Source: Kiritimatiellia bacterium (GTDB taxonomy: Bacteria > Verrucomicrobiota > Kiritimatiellia > RFP12 > DVOR01). Taken from it: a DNA stretch of 64,000 bases. Below the pieces are notes generated by a model. That model did no database searches. It saw only the letters and a program-made list of their open reading frames with translations, and was not told where the DNA came from. Positions 32,999 to 42,614 of this stretch are shown here, in pieces (the first letter of the stretch is position 1; every line of letters starts with the position of its first letter). The position numbers and the translations under genes are program-made. The stretch spans positions 1 to 64,000 of the forward strand of contig JAFYWN010000006.1 in assembly GCA_017558005.1 (NCBI GenBank), given 5' to 3'.

Positions 32999-35629
32999 AT
33001 GAAGCGCATTTTCACCGTGTTCCTTCTCGCCCTCCTTTTGGGCGGTTGTATCTCACAAGAACGCACCCCCTATCATGAAATTGCGCTCACGGGTGAGACC
33101 TCCCAAGACACTACCTTCCTCTGGCCCTTTTACATGGGCGACAAGCGAGCGCATTATGCACTCTGGCCCCTCATTAAAAAGTCGCCAGGGTGCTTTGCGC
33201 TATTGCCGTTTTACAACTACGACCACGGCATTCATGACATCGCCCTGATTGCCACCCGTTCCACCCATACTAATGAGTCGCGCCTCTTTCCCCTTTGGTA
33301 TCAAAATCCAAATGGGTGGTTTCTCTTCCCCTTTGCCTACTCCTTCTGGGATGAAACGCACGCAAACTTCGGTTCGCCCCTCCTTTTTAATGTCATCCGC
33401 GAGGGGAGTGACTTTGAAGCGATTCACGCCCTACTCTACTTTTCAAACCGCTCAAGCAATAGTTCACGCAAGGCACTCTTCCCCTTCTTCTCCTACTATG
33501 CGCGACATGATAAAGAAGATTACGCGCTCTGGACGCCCCTCTTTCGTCGTGGTGTAGAGACCTGGTCCTATCAAGACGAAGGTAAGCTTTGCACGGAGCG
33601 TCACTTTTATAATCACAATTCCCTCCTCTCCCTCTATGGCTTCACACACGACCAAGCATGGACGGGGACGAAAGAGACGCCGCGTCAAACCCTTACCACA
33701 GACAAGTCCTTCTCGTGGGTCTTCCCCTTCTGGTGGCAATGGGGTGATAACCTCACTGGGGAACGCGGTGATTTGCTCCTCCCGCTCTACTTCCGAAAGG
33801 TCAACCAACTCGATGCTCCCGGCACCTACGCGACCCCATTCTTCGGGTGGGGCGCGGACCGTTCGTGGTGGTATGCATTAAACTGTGGCCGTTATGAAGA
33901 TTCTCGTTGGGTGCTTCCCTTTGCCTTCTGGACCTATCGAGACAAGGACGGCGTGCTTGAGCGCAACCTCTGGACCCCGCTCGGCTATGCCAATACCACG
34001 CGCACACCCTCGGGCCCGACAGAGTTGCACGCATGGGGAATTGGCCCCCTCCTGCCAATCATTGCCAATGGTGATGACGACACCTTCAACCTCCTCGGCA
34101 GCTTCTTATGGAGTTGGAAACATTATCCACTTCAAAACGAATTCCGTGCAAATCTCCCCAAATGCGCACATTGCCGTCCACGGAATACCGGGACAACGTC
34201 CGAACGCACGCGCTCCAATCTCCTCCGCGGCACGCTCTACGCTCATTATTGGGAACGTGAATACGAAGCCGAGAGCCTCCTTGAACAACGCCCCATCTAC
34301 ATTGAACAAAATAAAACACACCTTGGACTCCTCCTTTGGTCACAGGATAAATGCACCCTTCACGGCAGTGAACACCTTCCCAAAGGCGCCACCTACCCAG
34401 GCAAAACGGGCGCATCCTATTCGCTCCTTGGCGGATTATGGTCCACCGAAGAGTGGTTAACGCAGTCGGTACACGACCTCCCCACCGAGCATTCGGAGTG
34501 CAAAGAGCACCATTGGTCAAGTCATGACTATCTTAAATTTAAAAATTCAACACATCAGACAGAAAACACCTACGGATGGATCCTTTGGCAGGATGAAGCG
34601 ACAATCCACACCGATCGCCACCGCAATCAATTGGTTGAAACGGCCTTCCGCACACCCCTCTTCGGGTGGGGATCCTCGCACTATCAAACTGCTACGGGCG
34701 AAACCCATCCTGCTGGCAATAAATACTCAATTCTTTTAGCGCTCTATCGTCACGAAGCATCTACCTACCATTTCAATGATGGGCGATGCTACACACCCCA
34801 TGGCGCCACCGACCGTAGAGATTTGCAAGAACAGTCCATCCTCGCCGGACTCCTCTGGAAGCAATCCCAATACACCTTCGCGAAGAAGCACACCACCGCA
34901 CGAGACCTTGACCCCACGACTCTTGACGTTGAGACCGAACACCGCCACGATAATAGCCTCCTCTGTGGCCTCCTTGCAAAGACCAAACACCGCGAATATT
35001 CCAACGAACCACATGGCGGTTCGTATACGAAACGTTTTGACCGAGATTTCCTCTGTTCACTCCTGTATCACGAGGAAATGTATTGCCACCAGAATCAATA
35101 CTGCGACAATGAGGTTTGCCGCGAAACCTTAACCGAATCAGGCAAAATCAAGTGTTGGCATGTCACCGAGAAGACGGCCACCACGATCCACGATATTCGC
35201 GTCCTCTTAGGGCTGTTGGCCAACTATTCGCTTGACGACACCCTTCGCTATGAACGGACACTTGAAGCGCCCGATGCGCCCGAGACCTGCGTCAGTGACC
35301 GCTTTAAGGAACGGTTCACCGTGCTCCTCGGCATCCCCTACGCCAGCGAACGGTCACGTGATGGGACTGTCAAACGAAAAGGGCTCTTTGGGTTGCTCTT
35401 TGACCAACGCCACTCGCCGACCGACAACACCGAAACCTTCGGCATTCTCGGCTTTCTTTACCGTTCCAATCGTCATGCCGATGGCACCCGCGAACGCCTC
35501 ATCTTCCCCTTTATTCGCACCACCTCCCACGAAGCGAACGACTCCGCAAGCTTTAGTTTCTTCGGGAATTTCCTCAAATACGAACGTCTCCCAGATGGCT
35601 CAACCGACTGGACCCTCTTCTGGCTCTAA
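32999..35629 (+). CDS. Large lipoprotein with aromatic-rich repeats
   Basis: A protein of 876 residues with a clear lipobox (LLLGGC, Cys about 17). The mature part is made of many loosely repeated strands with the pattern hydrophobic-P-[FL]-[WYF], for example TFLWPFYMG, ALWPLIKK, LFPLWYQ, SWVFPFWWQWG, LLLPLYFRK, WVLPFAFWTY. Later units include LLGLLxxxxxxxEY and LFGLLFDQRHS forms. This suggests an elongated beta structure, a barrel or propeller, with many Trp, Tyr and His residues. I do not recognise a named family. The position after other lipoproteins suggests an outer-membrane or surface role. The start was chosen because the signal sequence begins at this ATG. Confidence 0.75.
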   Translation: MKRIFTVFLLALLLGGCISQERTPYHEIALTGETSQDTTFLWPFYMGDKRAHYALWPLIKKSPGCFALLPFYNYDHGIHDIALIATRSTHTNESRLFPLWYQNPNGWFLFPFAYSFWDETHANFGSPLLFNVIREGSDFEAIHALLYFSNRSSNSSRKALFPFFSYYARHDKEDYALWTPLFRRGVETWSYQDEGKLCTERHFYNHNSLLSLYGFTHDQAWTGTKETPRQTLTTDKSFSWVFPFWWQWGDNLTGERGDLLLPLYFRKVNQLDAPGTYATPFFGWGADRSWWYALNCGRYEDSRWVLPFAFWTYRDKDGVLERNLWTPLGYANTTRTPSGPTELHAWGIGPLLPIIANGDDDTFNLLGSFLWSWKHYPLQNEFRANLPKCAHCRPRNTGTTSERTRSNLLRGTLYAHYWEREYEAESLLEQRPIYIEQNKTHLGLLLWSQDKCTLHGSEHLPKGATYPGKTGASYSLLGGLWSTEEWLTQSVHDLPTEHSECKEHHWSSHDYLKFKNSTHQTENTYGWILWQDEATIHTDRHRNQLVETAFRTPLFGWGSSHYQTATGETHPAGNKYSILLALYRHEASTYHFNDGRCYTPHGATDRRDLQEQSILAGLLWKQSQYTFAKKHTTARDLDPTTLDVETEHRHDNSLLCGLLAKTKHREYSNEPHGGSYTKRFDRDFLCSLLYHEEMYCHQNQYCDNEVCRETLTESGKIKCWHVTEKTATTIHDIRVLLGLLANYSLDDTLRYERTLEAPDAPETCVSDRFKERFTVLLGIPYASERSRDGTVKRKGLFGLLFDQRHSPTDNTETFGILGFLYRSNRHADGTRERLIFPFIRTTSHEANDSASFSFFGNFLKYERLPDGSTDWTLFWL

Positions 35630-35635
35630 CCAAAC

Positions 35636-35660
35636 GGGCACGCGCATTCCGCCCGTGCCC
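35636..35660 (+). terminator. Hairpin after the aromatic-repeat lipoprotein gene
   Basis: GGGCACG (35636-35642) pairs with CGTGCCC (35654-35660) across an 11-nt loop. It is followed by an A/T-rich stretch but no long T run. A terminator is likely but not certain. Confidence 0.5.
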
Positions 35661-36032
35661 AATCAATCTCTATTTGAGTCAAGCTAAAATCAATCATAAC
35701 TCGTGATTGTTCAAGGTTATGTAGTCAATTTGTCACAACTATATCATTTTCAATATACTTGTGACAGTGTAGCTAATTTCAGAACGGCTTTCTGTTAATC
35801 CCACTGTCGGCTTCAAATAGCTTTTCGGAAGCGGCAAGAGTAGAGGGTTGTTGGTTTAGGGAGCACGGGGCGGGAAGGTTGATTTAAATGAGGGAAAGAG
35901 GTGGTTGCGGGGATTATTCTCTTAATGGTTCGTGGAGCCTTACCATTACTGCTATGTAAGTAGGGCGCTTTTTTGGTATCCTTTTAGGCAATTGGCGAGA
36001 GGTGCCGAGGATTTTAAAAGCGATAGGCGAAG
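35661..36032 (+). promoter_or_regulatory. Gene-free stretch with the hrpA promoter
   Basis: About 370 bp without a gene. TGG-TATCCT at 35974-35982 is an extended -10, the same form as for the GH20 gene. Transcription near 35990 gives a leader of about 43 nt, with a weak AGGCGAAG before the ATG at 36033. Nothing else is recognised in the rest. Confidence 0.45.
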
Positions 36033-39000
36033 ATGCAATTTACGTTACCCCCAGAACTTCCGATTACAGCGCACGCAGAGGCGATTCTTGAGGCATTAAA
36101 ACAACGCCAGGTGGTGATTGTTTGTGGTGATACAGGCTCTGGTAAGACGACGCAGTTGCCCAAGTTGGCCGCGATGGCGCGCCCTGAGGCGCGCGGCCTC
36201 ATCGGTGTGACCCAACCGCGCCGTTTGGCTGCAATCGCGATGGCGCGTCGTTTGGCCGAGGAGATGGGCACCCCCTTAGGCGCACTCGTGGGCTATCAAC
36301 ACCGCTTTGAGAGCAAGCTCTCCCCTTCGACGCGCTTTAAATTGATGACCGACGGTATCTTGTTGGCCGAAACGCGTCATGATCCGCTCTTTAAGCGTTA
36401 TTCCACCATTATCGTGGACGAAGCCCATGAGCGTAGTCTCAATATTGATTTTTTGTTGGGCTTGCTCAAGCGCGTCCTTCCCCGTCGCCCAGATTTACGC
36501 GTGATTATCTCCTCGGCCACGCTCGATGCGAGCCGCTTTAGCGACTTCTTTGACCACGCCCCCGTCATTGATGTGCCTGGACGCCTCTTCCCAATTGATA
36601 CGATTTGGTCGGCGCCCGAAGATGAAGAGGATGACGATTTACCGCGGCGCGTCGCCAATGCGGTTGATTTGGCAGGCTCAGACTCTGGTGACATTTTGGT
36701 CTTTCTCCCTGGCGAACGTGACATTCGCGAAACGATGGCCTTCCTTGAAGGGCGTCGTCTCCCCCGCACGGAAATTCTCCCGCTCTTAGCCAGTCTCCCG
36801 CCTGGCGAGCAGGCGCGCGTCTTTAAGTCCTCGCCGCTGCGCAGAATTATCCTCGCAACAAACGTCGCAGAAACCTCTGTCACGATTCCTGGGATTCGTG
36901 TGGTAATTGACTCGGGTCTCGCCCGCATCAAACGCTACTCCCCGCAACGCCATGTCCAGACCCTCCGCGTGGAGGCCATTAGCCAAGCGAGCGCCCGACA
37001 GCGCATGGGGCGTTGCGGACGTGTGGGCCCAGGCACTTGTATTCGTCTCTACTCAGAAGAGGATTACCACCGTCGCGAAGCACACACCGCACCTGAAATC
37101 AAACGCACAGCCCTCGCGGGGGTGATTTTGACCATGGCCGATTTGCGGTTGGGGCGGATTGAAGACTTTCCCTTTTTGGAACCGCCCGCAGGCGCGGCCA
37201 TCCGTGAAGGTTATCGCGAATTGCTTGAATTGGGCGCTTTGCAACGCATCGCCTCGGAGGGTGATGGACGCGATTGGCGCCTGACGCCAGTGGGCAGAAC
37301 GCTCGCCACCTTTCCTGTAGAACCCCGTTTTGCACGCATTCTGATTGCCGCCGATGCCGAGTGTGCGCTTGCTGACGCACTCACCGTCGTGGCGGCAATG
37401 GCCTGCGACGAGCCGCTCTTGCGTCCAATTGAAAAGTCTGCCCAGGCGGACCAACAGCATGCGCGCTTCCGTTGCGCCAATTCCGACTTCAATAGTCGCC
37501 TCAAACTCTGGGCATGGTGGAATGACACAGTCCTCGGCACCTCCGAGACCCAACGCCGTAAGCGCTGCAAAGCCACCTTTATTAGTTATCCCAAAATGCG
37601 CGAATGGGCGAATATCCGTACCCAACTCGAAGAGCTCTGTCGCGATAAGCGGATGCATATCACCGAACGTAAAGGTGGCGAAGTTGGCTTACATCGCGCC
37701 CTCCTCTGCGGGTTACTCTCACGCATCGGTCACTATGACCGTGAAACCAAAGATTACCGCGGTGCCTTTGCCGTGCGCTTCACCCTCTTCCCTGGAAGTG
37801 GGTTAGCAAAAGCGGCCAAAAAGGAGCGTCCTGATGAAGGGCGACCTCGCCAAGCGCGCCAAAAGTTCAATCCCGATGCGCTACCCGAATCAAGAGAATG
37901 GGTGCTCGCAGGGGAATTGGTAGAGACCTCCAGACTCTTCGGTCGCACGGTCGCGTGCATTGATCCACGCTGGATTGAACCCATCGCAGGGCCACTCTGT
38001 AAGGTACATCGCCACTCGGCCTTCTGGGATGCGGACAAGGGATTTGTAAGAGTCCATGAAGATGTGACACTCTTTGGATTACCCATTGCCTCGGGACGGC
38101 TACGCGACCTCTCGCGATTAGACCCCGAAGCAGCACGACGCTTCTTTATCGCAGATGCTCTCTGCGTACCAGATGCCGTGAGCACACCACCAAAGTGGTT
38201 GCAAGAAAACTGGCGAAAACAACGTCTTTTGGAGCAAGTCCTCGCCCTTCAGCGTAATCATCGTGATGCCTTACGCGATGCCCTACTTGCCTTCTATGAA
38301 GCACATTTGCCCGCAGATGTCTGCAATGTTCCGCAACTGTTGAAACACTGCCCGCCTCTCCCCTTAAAGGGAAGTGACTTTTCCGTAGACGCCGCGACGC
38401 TAAAAGAATTCCCCGAAACGGTCAGCGTCGGGGGCGAAACCTTCCCCTTGAGTTACGTCCACGCACCAAAGACGGTGGATGACGGAGTAAGTGTCATCGC
38501 TACGCCTGACACCCTTCACCTCCTTGCGCATTGGCACGGGGAGTGGTTGGTGCCCGGCCTGCTCCCAGGAAAAATCCTTTGGATGCTCAGTGCGCTCCCC
38601 TCTCGCGTGCGACACGTCTTGGGAAATCTGACCGAAACACAGGAGATGGTGCTCTCAAAGGCCAAACCCTACGTCCGCCCCCTCTCCGAAACCCTCTTTA
38701 GACTTTTACGTGACGAACGCGGGGTGCGCGTTGATGAGACCCTGTGGGAAGAAGATCGCATGCCCGACCACCTACGCATGAACTTTAAAGTCATGCTTGA
38801 TGGCGCACTCATTGGTCAGGGACGTAATCTCCAACCGCTCATTGAGCTCTTTGCCACCCACAAAAATGCCCCCGCCCCCAAGGCCTCCACCCTTGAAGAC
38901 CCCGCATTAGCACGTTTGGCCAATCATCGCGAATGCGTGGAAAAACTGAAGGCTATCGGCGGAAATCGTTGGACTAATTATGCACAATTCCCCTCGCTTA

Positions 39001-39632
39001 CGCCGCAGATAAAGTCCTTCTTAAAAGAAGCCGAGATTGACGTTACGCGCCTGGGACAGGAGATGTTTACCCGTGTGATTGAGGAGACATTCCTCCGCAA
39101 TCCCGACGACCCCCAAACCGAAGCCGAACTCCAAGCCCGTTATAGCGCTTGTAAGAATCGCATTGCCAATACCGCCGCAGAGTGGAGACGACGTATTGTC
39201 TACATCCTCTCCGAGGCAGCAAGGTTAGAACATCGCGCGCAGACCGCCACAGGCGTCTACCCTGAAACCACAGAAGACATCCTTGACCAACTCGCTTGGT
39301 TGGTCTTTGACGGCTTTATCTCCATCGTCCCAGGAGAGATGTTAGAACGCTATCCGCAACTCCTCAAAGCGATTGACGAACGCCTTGAGCGCGCCCGTAA
39401 TAACCCCTCAGGCGACAGAAAGAAGATGGAAGGCATCCATCCCTACTGGAATCGTTACCTTGACTTTGTGCAACGCCCCAAAAAGCCACGCCATGACCCC
39501 GTGGCCCTCAGTCGTTATCGTTGGGCAATTGAATCCCTCCGTCTCACGACCTTCTGCCCCACTGCACAAGGCTTTGAAAAGACCTCTGCCAAACAACTTG
39601 ACGCCCTCTGGCAATCCGTCCTCAATCCCTAA
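36033..39632 (+). CDS. hrpA: ATP-dependent RNA helicase HrpA
   Basis: A DEAH-box helicase of 1199 residues. Motif I GDTGSGKTTQ (about 34-43), motif II DEAHERSLN (about 129), motif III SATLD, the Ia region TQPRRLAA, and motif VI QRMGRCGRVGPG near 325 are present. HA2 and OB regions follow. A long C-terminal part (about 600-1199) of the DUF3418 type distinguishes HrpA from the shorter HrpB. E. coli HrpA is about 1300 residues and acts on mRNA and stalled ribosomes in the cytoplasm. The start follows a weak ribosome site. It is a single-gene unit, bounded by the hairpin-rich repeats at 39.7-40.1 kb. Confidence 0.93.
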   Translation: MQFTLPPELPITAHAEAILEALKQRQVVIVCGDTGSGKTTQLPKLAAMARPEARGLIGVTQPRRLAAIAMARRLAEEMGTPLGALVGYQHRFESKLSPSTRFKLMTDGILLAETRHDPLFKRYSTIIVDEAHERSLNIDFLLGLLKRVLPRRPDLRVIISSATLDASRFSDFFDHAPVIDVPGRLFPIDTIWSAPEDEEDDDLPRRVANAVDLAGSDSGDILVFLPGERDIRETMAFLEGRRLPRTEILPLLASLPPGEQARVFKSSPLRRIILATNVAETSVTIPGIRVVIDSGLARIKRYSPQRHVQTLRVEAISQASARQRMGRCGRVGPGTCIRLYSEEDYHRREAHTAPEIKRTALAGVILTMADLRLGRIEDFPFLEPPAGAAIREGYRELLELGALQRIASEGDGRDWRLTPVGRTLATFPVEPRFARILIAADAECALADALTVVAAMACDEPLLRPIEKSAQADQQHARFRCANSDFNSRLKLWAWWNDTVLGTSETQRRKRCKATFISYPKMREWANIRTQLEELCRDKRMHITERKGGEVGLHRALLCGLLSRIGHYDRETKDYRGAFAVRFTLFPGSGLAKAAKKERPDEGRPRQARQKFNPDALPESREWVLAGELVETSRLFGRTVACIDPRWIEPIAGPLCKVHRHSAFWDADKGFVRVHEDVTLFGLPIASGRLRDLSRLDPEAARRFFIADALCVPDAVSTPPKWLQENWRKQRLLEQVLALQRNHRDALRDALLAFYEAHLPADVCNVPQLLKHCPPLPLKGSDFSVDAATLKEFPETVSVGGETFPLSYVHAPKTVDDGVSVIATPDTLHLLAHWHGEWLVPGLLPGKILWMLSALPSRVRHVLGNLTETQEMVLSKAKPYVRPLSETLFRLLRDERGVRVDETLWEEDRMPDHLRMNFKVMLDGALIGQGRNLQPLIELFATHKNAPAPKASTLEDPALARLANHRECVEKLKAIGGNRWTNYAQFPSLTPQIKSFLKEAEIDVTRLGQEMFTRVIEETFLRNPDDPQTEAELQARYSACKNRIANTAAEWRRRIVYILSEAARLEHRAQTATGVYPETTEDILDQLAWLVFDGFISIVPGEMLERYPQLLKAIDERLERARNNPSGDRKKMEGIHPYWNRYLDFVQRPKKPRHDPVALSRYRWAIESLRLTTFCPTAQGFEKTSAKQLDALWQSVLNP

Positions 39633-39659
39633 CACCTTTTCTTAAAAAAGCGTAGCCTG

Positions 39660-39800
39660 CCATCCCCACCTGTGCCCTCAGGGGGCTTTCTCCCGTGGCT
39701 CCCACCCTCTGCCGAAGCCACGGGGTGTTCCCCGTGCCTATGGCAGGGGCGCATTTGCGGGGGTATCCCCCGTCGTTTGCGCCCCACAGTCCCTCGCCCC
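39660..39800. repeat. Cluster of short GC hairpins
   Basis: Short palindromes such as CACGGGGTGTTCCCCGTG (39718-39735) and CGGGGGTATCCCCCG (39758-39772) lie between hrpA and repeat copy 3. They resemble the stems of the neighbouring dispersed repeats and belong to the same repeat-rich block. No gene is seen. Confidence 0.5.
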
Positions 39801-39821
39801 CACCCTTCTTACTCCCTTTTC

Positions 39822-39952
39822 CCCTTTTTCTCCGTGAGCACCAGTAAAAGCATCCGCCAGGATGCGTAGCGTGCAGGGCTCAGCCCTGCCGCGGGTGCAG
39901 GGGTGAGAACCCCTGCCTGAGGGGCGTGGGGGCGAAGTTAGCCCCCACATCT
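39822..39952 (-). repeat. Hairpin-rich dispersed repeat, copy 3
   Basis: Inverted relative to copies 1 and 2. It contains TCCGTGAGCACCAGTAAAAG, the hairpin GCATCCGCCAGGATGC, the perfect palindrome GCAGGGCT-C-AGCCCTGC, an additional GCAGGGGT...ACCCCTGC stem, and the TGGGGGC...GCCCCCA stem. It is one half of a tandem pair with copy 4 at a 159-bp period. Confidence 0.78.
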
Positions 39953-39980
39953 CTTCTCACTCCTTACTTTCTCCCCTTTT

Positions 39981-40110
39981 CCCTTTTTCTCCGTGAGCAC
40001 CAGTAAAAGCATCCGTCAGGATGCGTAGCGTGCAGGGCTCACCACTGCCGCGGGTGCAGGGGTGCGCCCCCCTGCCTGAGGGGCGTGGGGGCGAAGTAGC
40101 CCCCACATCT
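39981..40110 (-). repeat. Hairpin-rich dispersed repeat, copy 4
   Basis: Same order of stems as copy 3, 159 bp further on, including the GCATCCGTCAGGATGC hairpin. The middle palindrome is broken here (GCAGGGCTCACCACTGC). The stretch from 40111 to 40314 holds the GC-rich inverted word CTCGGGAGCGGAGCGACCGAG and no gene. Confidence 0.75.
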
Positions 40111-40314
40111 CCTCCTTCCTCACTTCTCACCGCTCGGGAGCGGAGCGACCGAGCTAACCGGTACAAAGCACCGTTGATCAGGGCTCCTCCTGCCCCAACG
40201 CAATCTGCTAACTACCAGAGAATGAAACGACCTAACTGAAAGAGCTCTTGTGCCCGAACCTCAACCCCAAATAATAGACACCCCTGCGGACCCCCTCCGC
40301 AGACTCTTAAGGCG

Positions 40315-40638
40315 TTAGATTCGGCGCTTTTTATCCTGCGGACGTGAAATTTTTGCTTGGACAGTCTTAAGCATCGTGCAGAGGTCTACAATACCCGTGT
40401 CTGCGAGTTCGTAATAGACTTGGCGTCCATTTCGTTCGTTTTTAATGACCCCATACTGTCTTAGCACAGAGAGATGCTGACTCACTACGGGAAATTCATT
40501 TCCAAGCATTGAAACGATTTCTGCGACACACTTCGGGGCGTCCGCGAGAATCTCTAAAATTGCAAGGCGTACGGGATTTCCCAATGCTTTACACAGTTCT
40601 GCTCGCAAACAAAGCCCTTCTATTTCTTGATCCGACAT
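40315..40638 (-). CDS. ArsR-family transcriptional regulator
   Basis: A winged-helix repressor of 107 residues. ALGNPVRLAILEILAD (about 19-34), the recognition helix region NEFPVVSQHLSVLRQYGV (about 47-64) and the wing RNGRQVYYEL (about 69-78) are typical of ArsR/SmtB. Cysteines at about 16 and 37 could bind metal, but the classical CVC motif is missing, so its signal is uncertain. AGAGAGG lies 8 nt before the ATG. No transporter or reductase gene is adjacent, so its targets lie elsewhere. The A/T-rich region upstream, with TAAATATTAA at about 40663-40672, could hold an autoregulatory operator. The C-terminus is Lys/Arg-rich. Confidence 0.85.
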   Translation of the reverse strand: MSDQEIEGLCLRAELCKALGNPVRLAILEILADAPKCVAEIVSMLGNEFPVVSQHLSVLRQYGVIKNERNGRQVYYELADTGIVDLCTMLKTVQAKISRPQDKKRRI

Positions 40639-40815
40639 CTAATAAACCTCTCTTACCTATCTACCTAAATATTAACATCTTATTTTCAACACTTCAATCA
40701 GAAAATACTACTAATATGTATTTAATTTTTTCCAAGGTCTTCGTATGCTTATGGAGTGTAGCGCTTCAAAAAAGTAGAATAATTATTTTCGCACTTCATT
40801 TACTCCCTTCATCTG

Positions 40816-40824
40816 ATGTATAAT
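40816..40824 (+). promoter_or_regulatory. Promoter of cca
   Basis: A perfect TATAAT (40819-40824) preceded by TG one base earlier. No clear -35 is seen. The leader to the ATG at 40889 is about 58 nt and carries GGGAG at 40872-40876. Confidence 0.5.
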
Positions 40825-40888
40825 GTGCGTGTTTGCGTGTCTTTTATGAATCATTTAATGCCATTTTTGGCGGGAGTTGTCAGTCTTA

Positions 40889-42538
40889 ATGAATCCGTTA
40901 ATCTTTAAATCTACTAATCCCCTCCTGGTACCCCAGGCCGAAGCAATCGTTAAGCGGTTGCAAGAACATGGTTATCAGGCGTGTTTTGCAGGGGGATGCG
41001 TTCGTGATGCGCTACGCGATGCGCCAGTCAAAGATATTGATATCGCCACCTCAGCCACCCCCGAGGAGGTGGCTGAGCTCTTCCCTGCGCAGAGCATTGG
41101 CGTGGGGAAGAGTTTTGGGGTGATGTTGGTCGTGATGAACGGCATCTCCTATGATGTGGCGACCTTCCGCACTGATGGCGGTTATCAAGATGGTCGCCAT
41201 CCAGAAACAATTACCTATGACACTGCCGAACACGATGCCTTGCGTCGCGATTTCACGGTTAATGCACTCTTTTATGATCCGCTCTCAATGAAAGTCATTG
41301 ACTACGTGGGAGGTGTGGATGACCTTAAAGCGGGCATTCTGCGAACGGTTGGAGCACCACTGGAACGTTTTCGCGAAGATCGCTTACGCCTCCTACGTGC
41401 GATTCGTTTCGCTGCGGTGTGCGGATGGACCATTGAACCCGAGACGTGGACGGCGATTAAAACCGAGGCGCCCCACTTGGGATGCGTCAGTATGGAACGC
41501 ATCCGCACCGAATTTATCCGCACCCTCTGCGAGGCGCCCTCCCCCTCTCAGGCGCTCAAACTCCTCCACTTCAGTGGGTTGCTCACCATCTTTTTCCCCG
41601 AATTGGTTCGCCTCCGCGGGTGCCGGCAAGATCCCATTTGGCATCCAGAAGGGGATGTGTGGCAACACACCGTCAAGATGTTGGAACTTCTCCCGCCCAA
41701 ACGTGACCCCGAGCTCGTTTGGTCGGTACTGCTGCATGATATCGGCAAGCCCGATGCGCTCGTTGTGAGCACCAAACTAGACGGTTCTCCATGGTATCGC
41801 ACACCGGGGCACGCCACCATTGGCGCCAAGCAGGCAGAACCCATCCTGCGCCGATTCAAGGAAAGCGTTGCCACAATTGAACACGTCTGCACGGCAGTGC
41901 GACAGCACATGCAATTCGTAGAATTACCCAAGATGCGTGAGTCCACCCTCCGTCGGATGTTGGGCCGTCCCACCATCCATATGGAACTCGAACTGCATCG
42001 GCTGGACTGTCTCTCCTCCCACGCGAAGCTTGACCTCTACCACGCAGCCAAGACGCGTTTAGAAGCCTTCGCAGGCGAACCTGTGCTTCCCCCGCCAGCC
42101 CTTACAGGAAAGGACCTCGTGGCGCTCGGTTATCAACCTGGCCCCAAGATGGGAGTCTACCTAAAGAAGGCCTACACACGCCAATTAGAGGGGTGCGACC
42201 GCCTTACCCTCCTCTCTGACGCCCTCTGCGATGCACCCGGGCACTCCAATCGCCCCCGCCGCATCGCCTTCGTGGCCGATGCCGAGGGAAATGCGCCCCT
42301 TCCTGATGCGTGGGCCGCGCGCACCGAACACCCCGACTGGGACGTGACGCTCATTGTTCTCCCTGGAACGCCGTGGGAAAAGCCCCTCCCCAAGATGGCA
42401 AAACTCTACCGCGTGGTCACCGACTGCGCCGGCAATCCCGATTATCCCGCCAAAAACACCTTTGACGTGCTCATCCATGCCACAGGCGAAGTCGCTCCAG
42501 CACTGCTCGCCTCGGCCCGACATGCGGTTGCTCTCTAA
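40889..42538 (+). CDS. cca: CCA tRNA nucleotidyltransferase with HD domain
   Basis: A class II nucleotidyltransferase of 549 residues. I chose ATG 40889, 12 nt after GGGAG; a TTG at 40877 is unlikely. The head has FAGGCVRDALRD near 28-39 and the catalytic DID in VKDIDIATSA. RDFTVNAL and RLLRAIRFA are the neck motifs. An HD domain follows, with WQHTVKMLELL and LLHDIGKPDAL, which in E. coli-type enzymes has phosphatase activity. The last about 90 residues (from ARRRIAFVAD-like sequence near 455) are not part of the standard enzyme. Note that the one tRNA in this window already encodes CCA, so the role may be repair. Confidence 0.9.
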   Translation: MNPLIFKSTNPLLVPQAEAIVKRLQEHGYQACFAGGCVRDALRDAPVKDIDIATSATPEEVAELFPAQSIGVGKSFGVMLVVMNGISYDVATFRTDGGYQDGRHPETITYDTAEHDALRRDFTVNALFYDPLSMKVIDYVGGVDDLKAGILRTVGAPLERFREDRLRLLRAIRFAAVCGWTIEPETWTAIKTEAPHLGCVSMERIRTEFIRTLCEAPSPSQALKLLHFSGLLTIFFPELVRLRGCRQDPIWHPEGDVWQHTVKMLELLPPKRDPELVWSVLLHDIGKPDALVVSTKLDGSPWYRTPGHATIGAKQAEPILRRFKESVATIEHVCTAVRQHMQFVELPKMRESTLRRMLGRPTIHMELELHRLDCLSSHAKLDLYHAAKTRLEAFAGEPVLPPPALTGKDLVALGYQPGPKMGVYLKKAYTRQLEGCDRLTLLSDALCDAPGHSNRPRRIAFVADAEGNAPLPDAWAARTEHPDWDVTLIVLPGTPWEKPLPKMAKLYRVVTDCAGNPDYPAKNTFDVLIHATGEVAPALLASARHAVAL

Positions 42539-42563
42539 GAACGCCACTCCCTCCTAAAAACAC

Positions 42564-42595
42564 AACAGCCACCCGAATGGGCGGCTGTTTGTTTT
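42564..42595. terminator. Bidirectional terminator between cca and uppP
   Basis: AACAGCC-ACCC-GAAT-GGGC-GGCTGTT (42564-42589) with TTGTTTTAT after it on the plus strand and an A-rich stretch before it. It separates convergent genes. Confidence 0.8.
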
Positions 42596-42614
42596 ATCGC
42601 GGCGTAGCTCTCCC

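Noticed and set aside
39672-40239. Short frames of 65-72 codons in the second repeat block
   Set aside because: Both strands and several frames are open because of the repeats; the protein sequences are translations of the same hairpins.
40509-40823. Plus-strand frame of 104 codons over the ArsR gene and its upstream region
   Set aside because: Antisense to a well-supported regulator; no ribosome site and no similarity.
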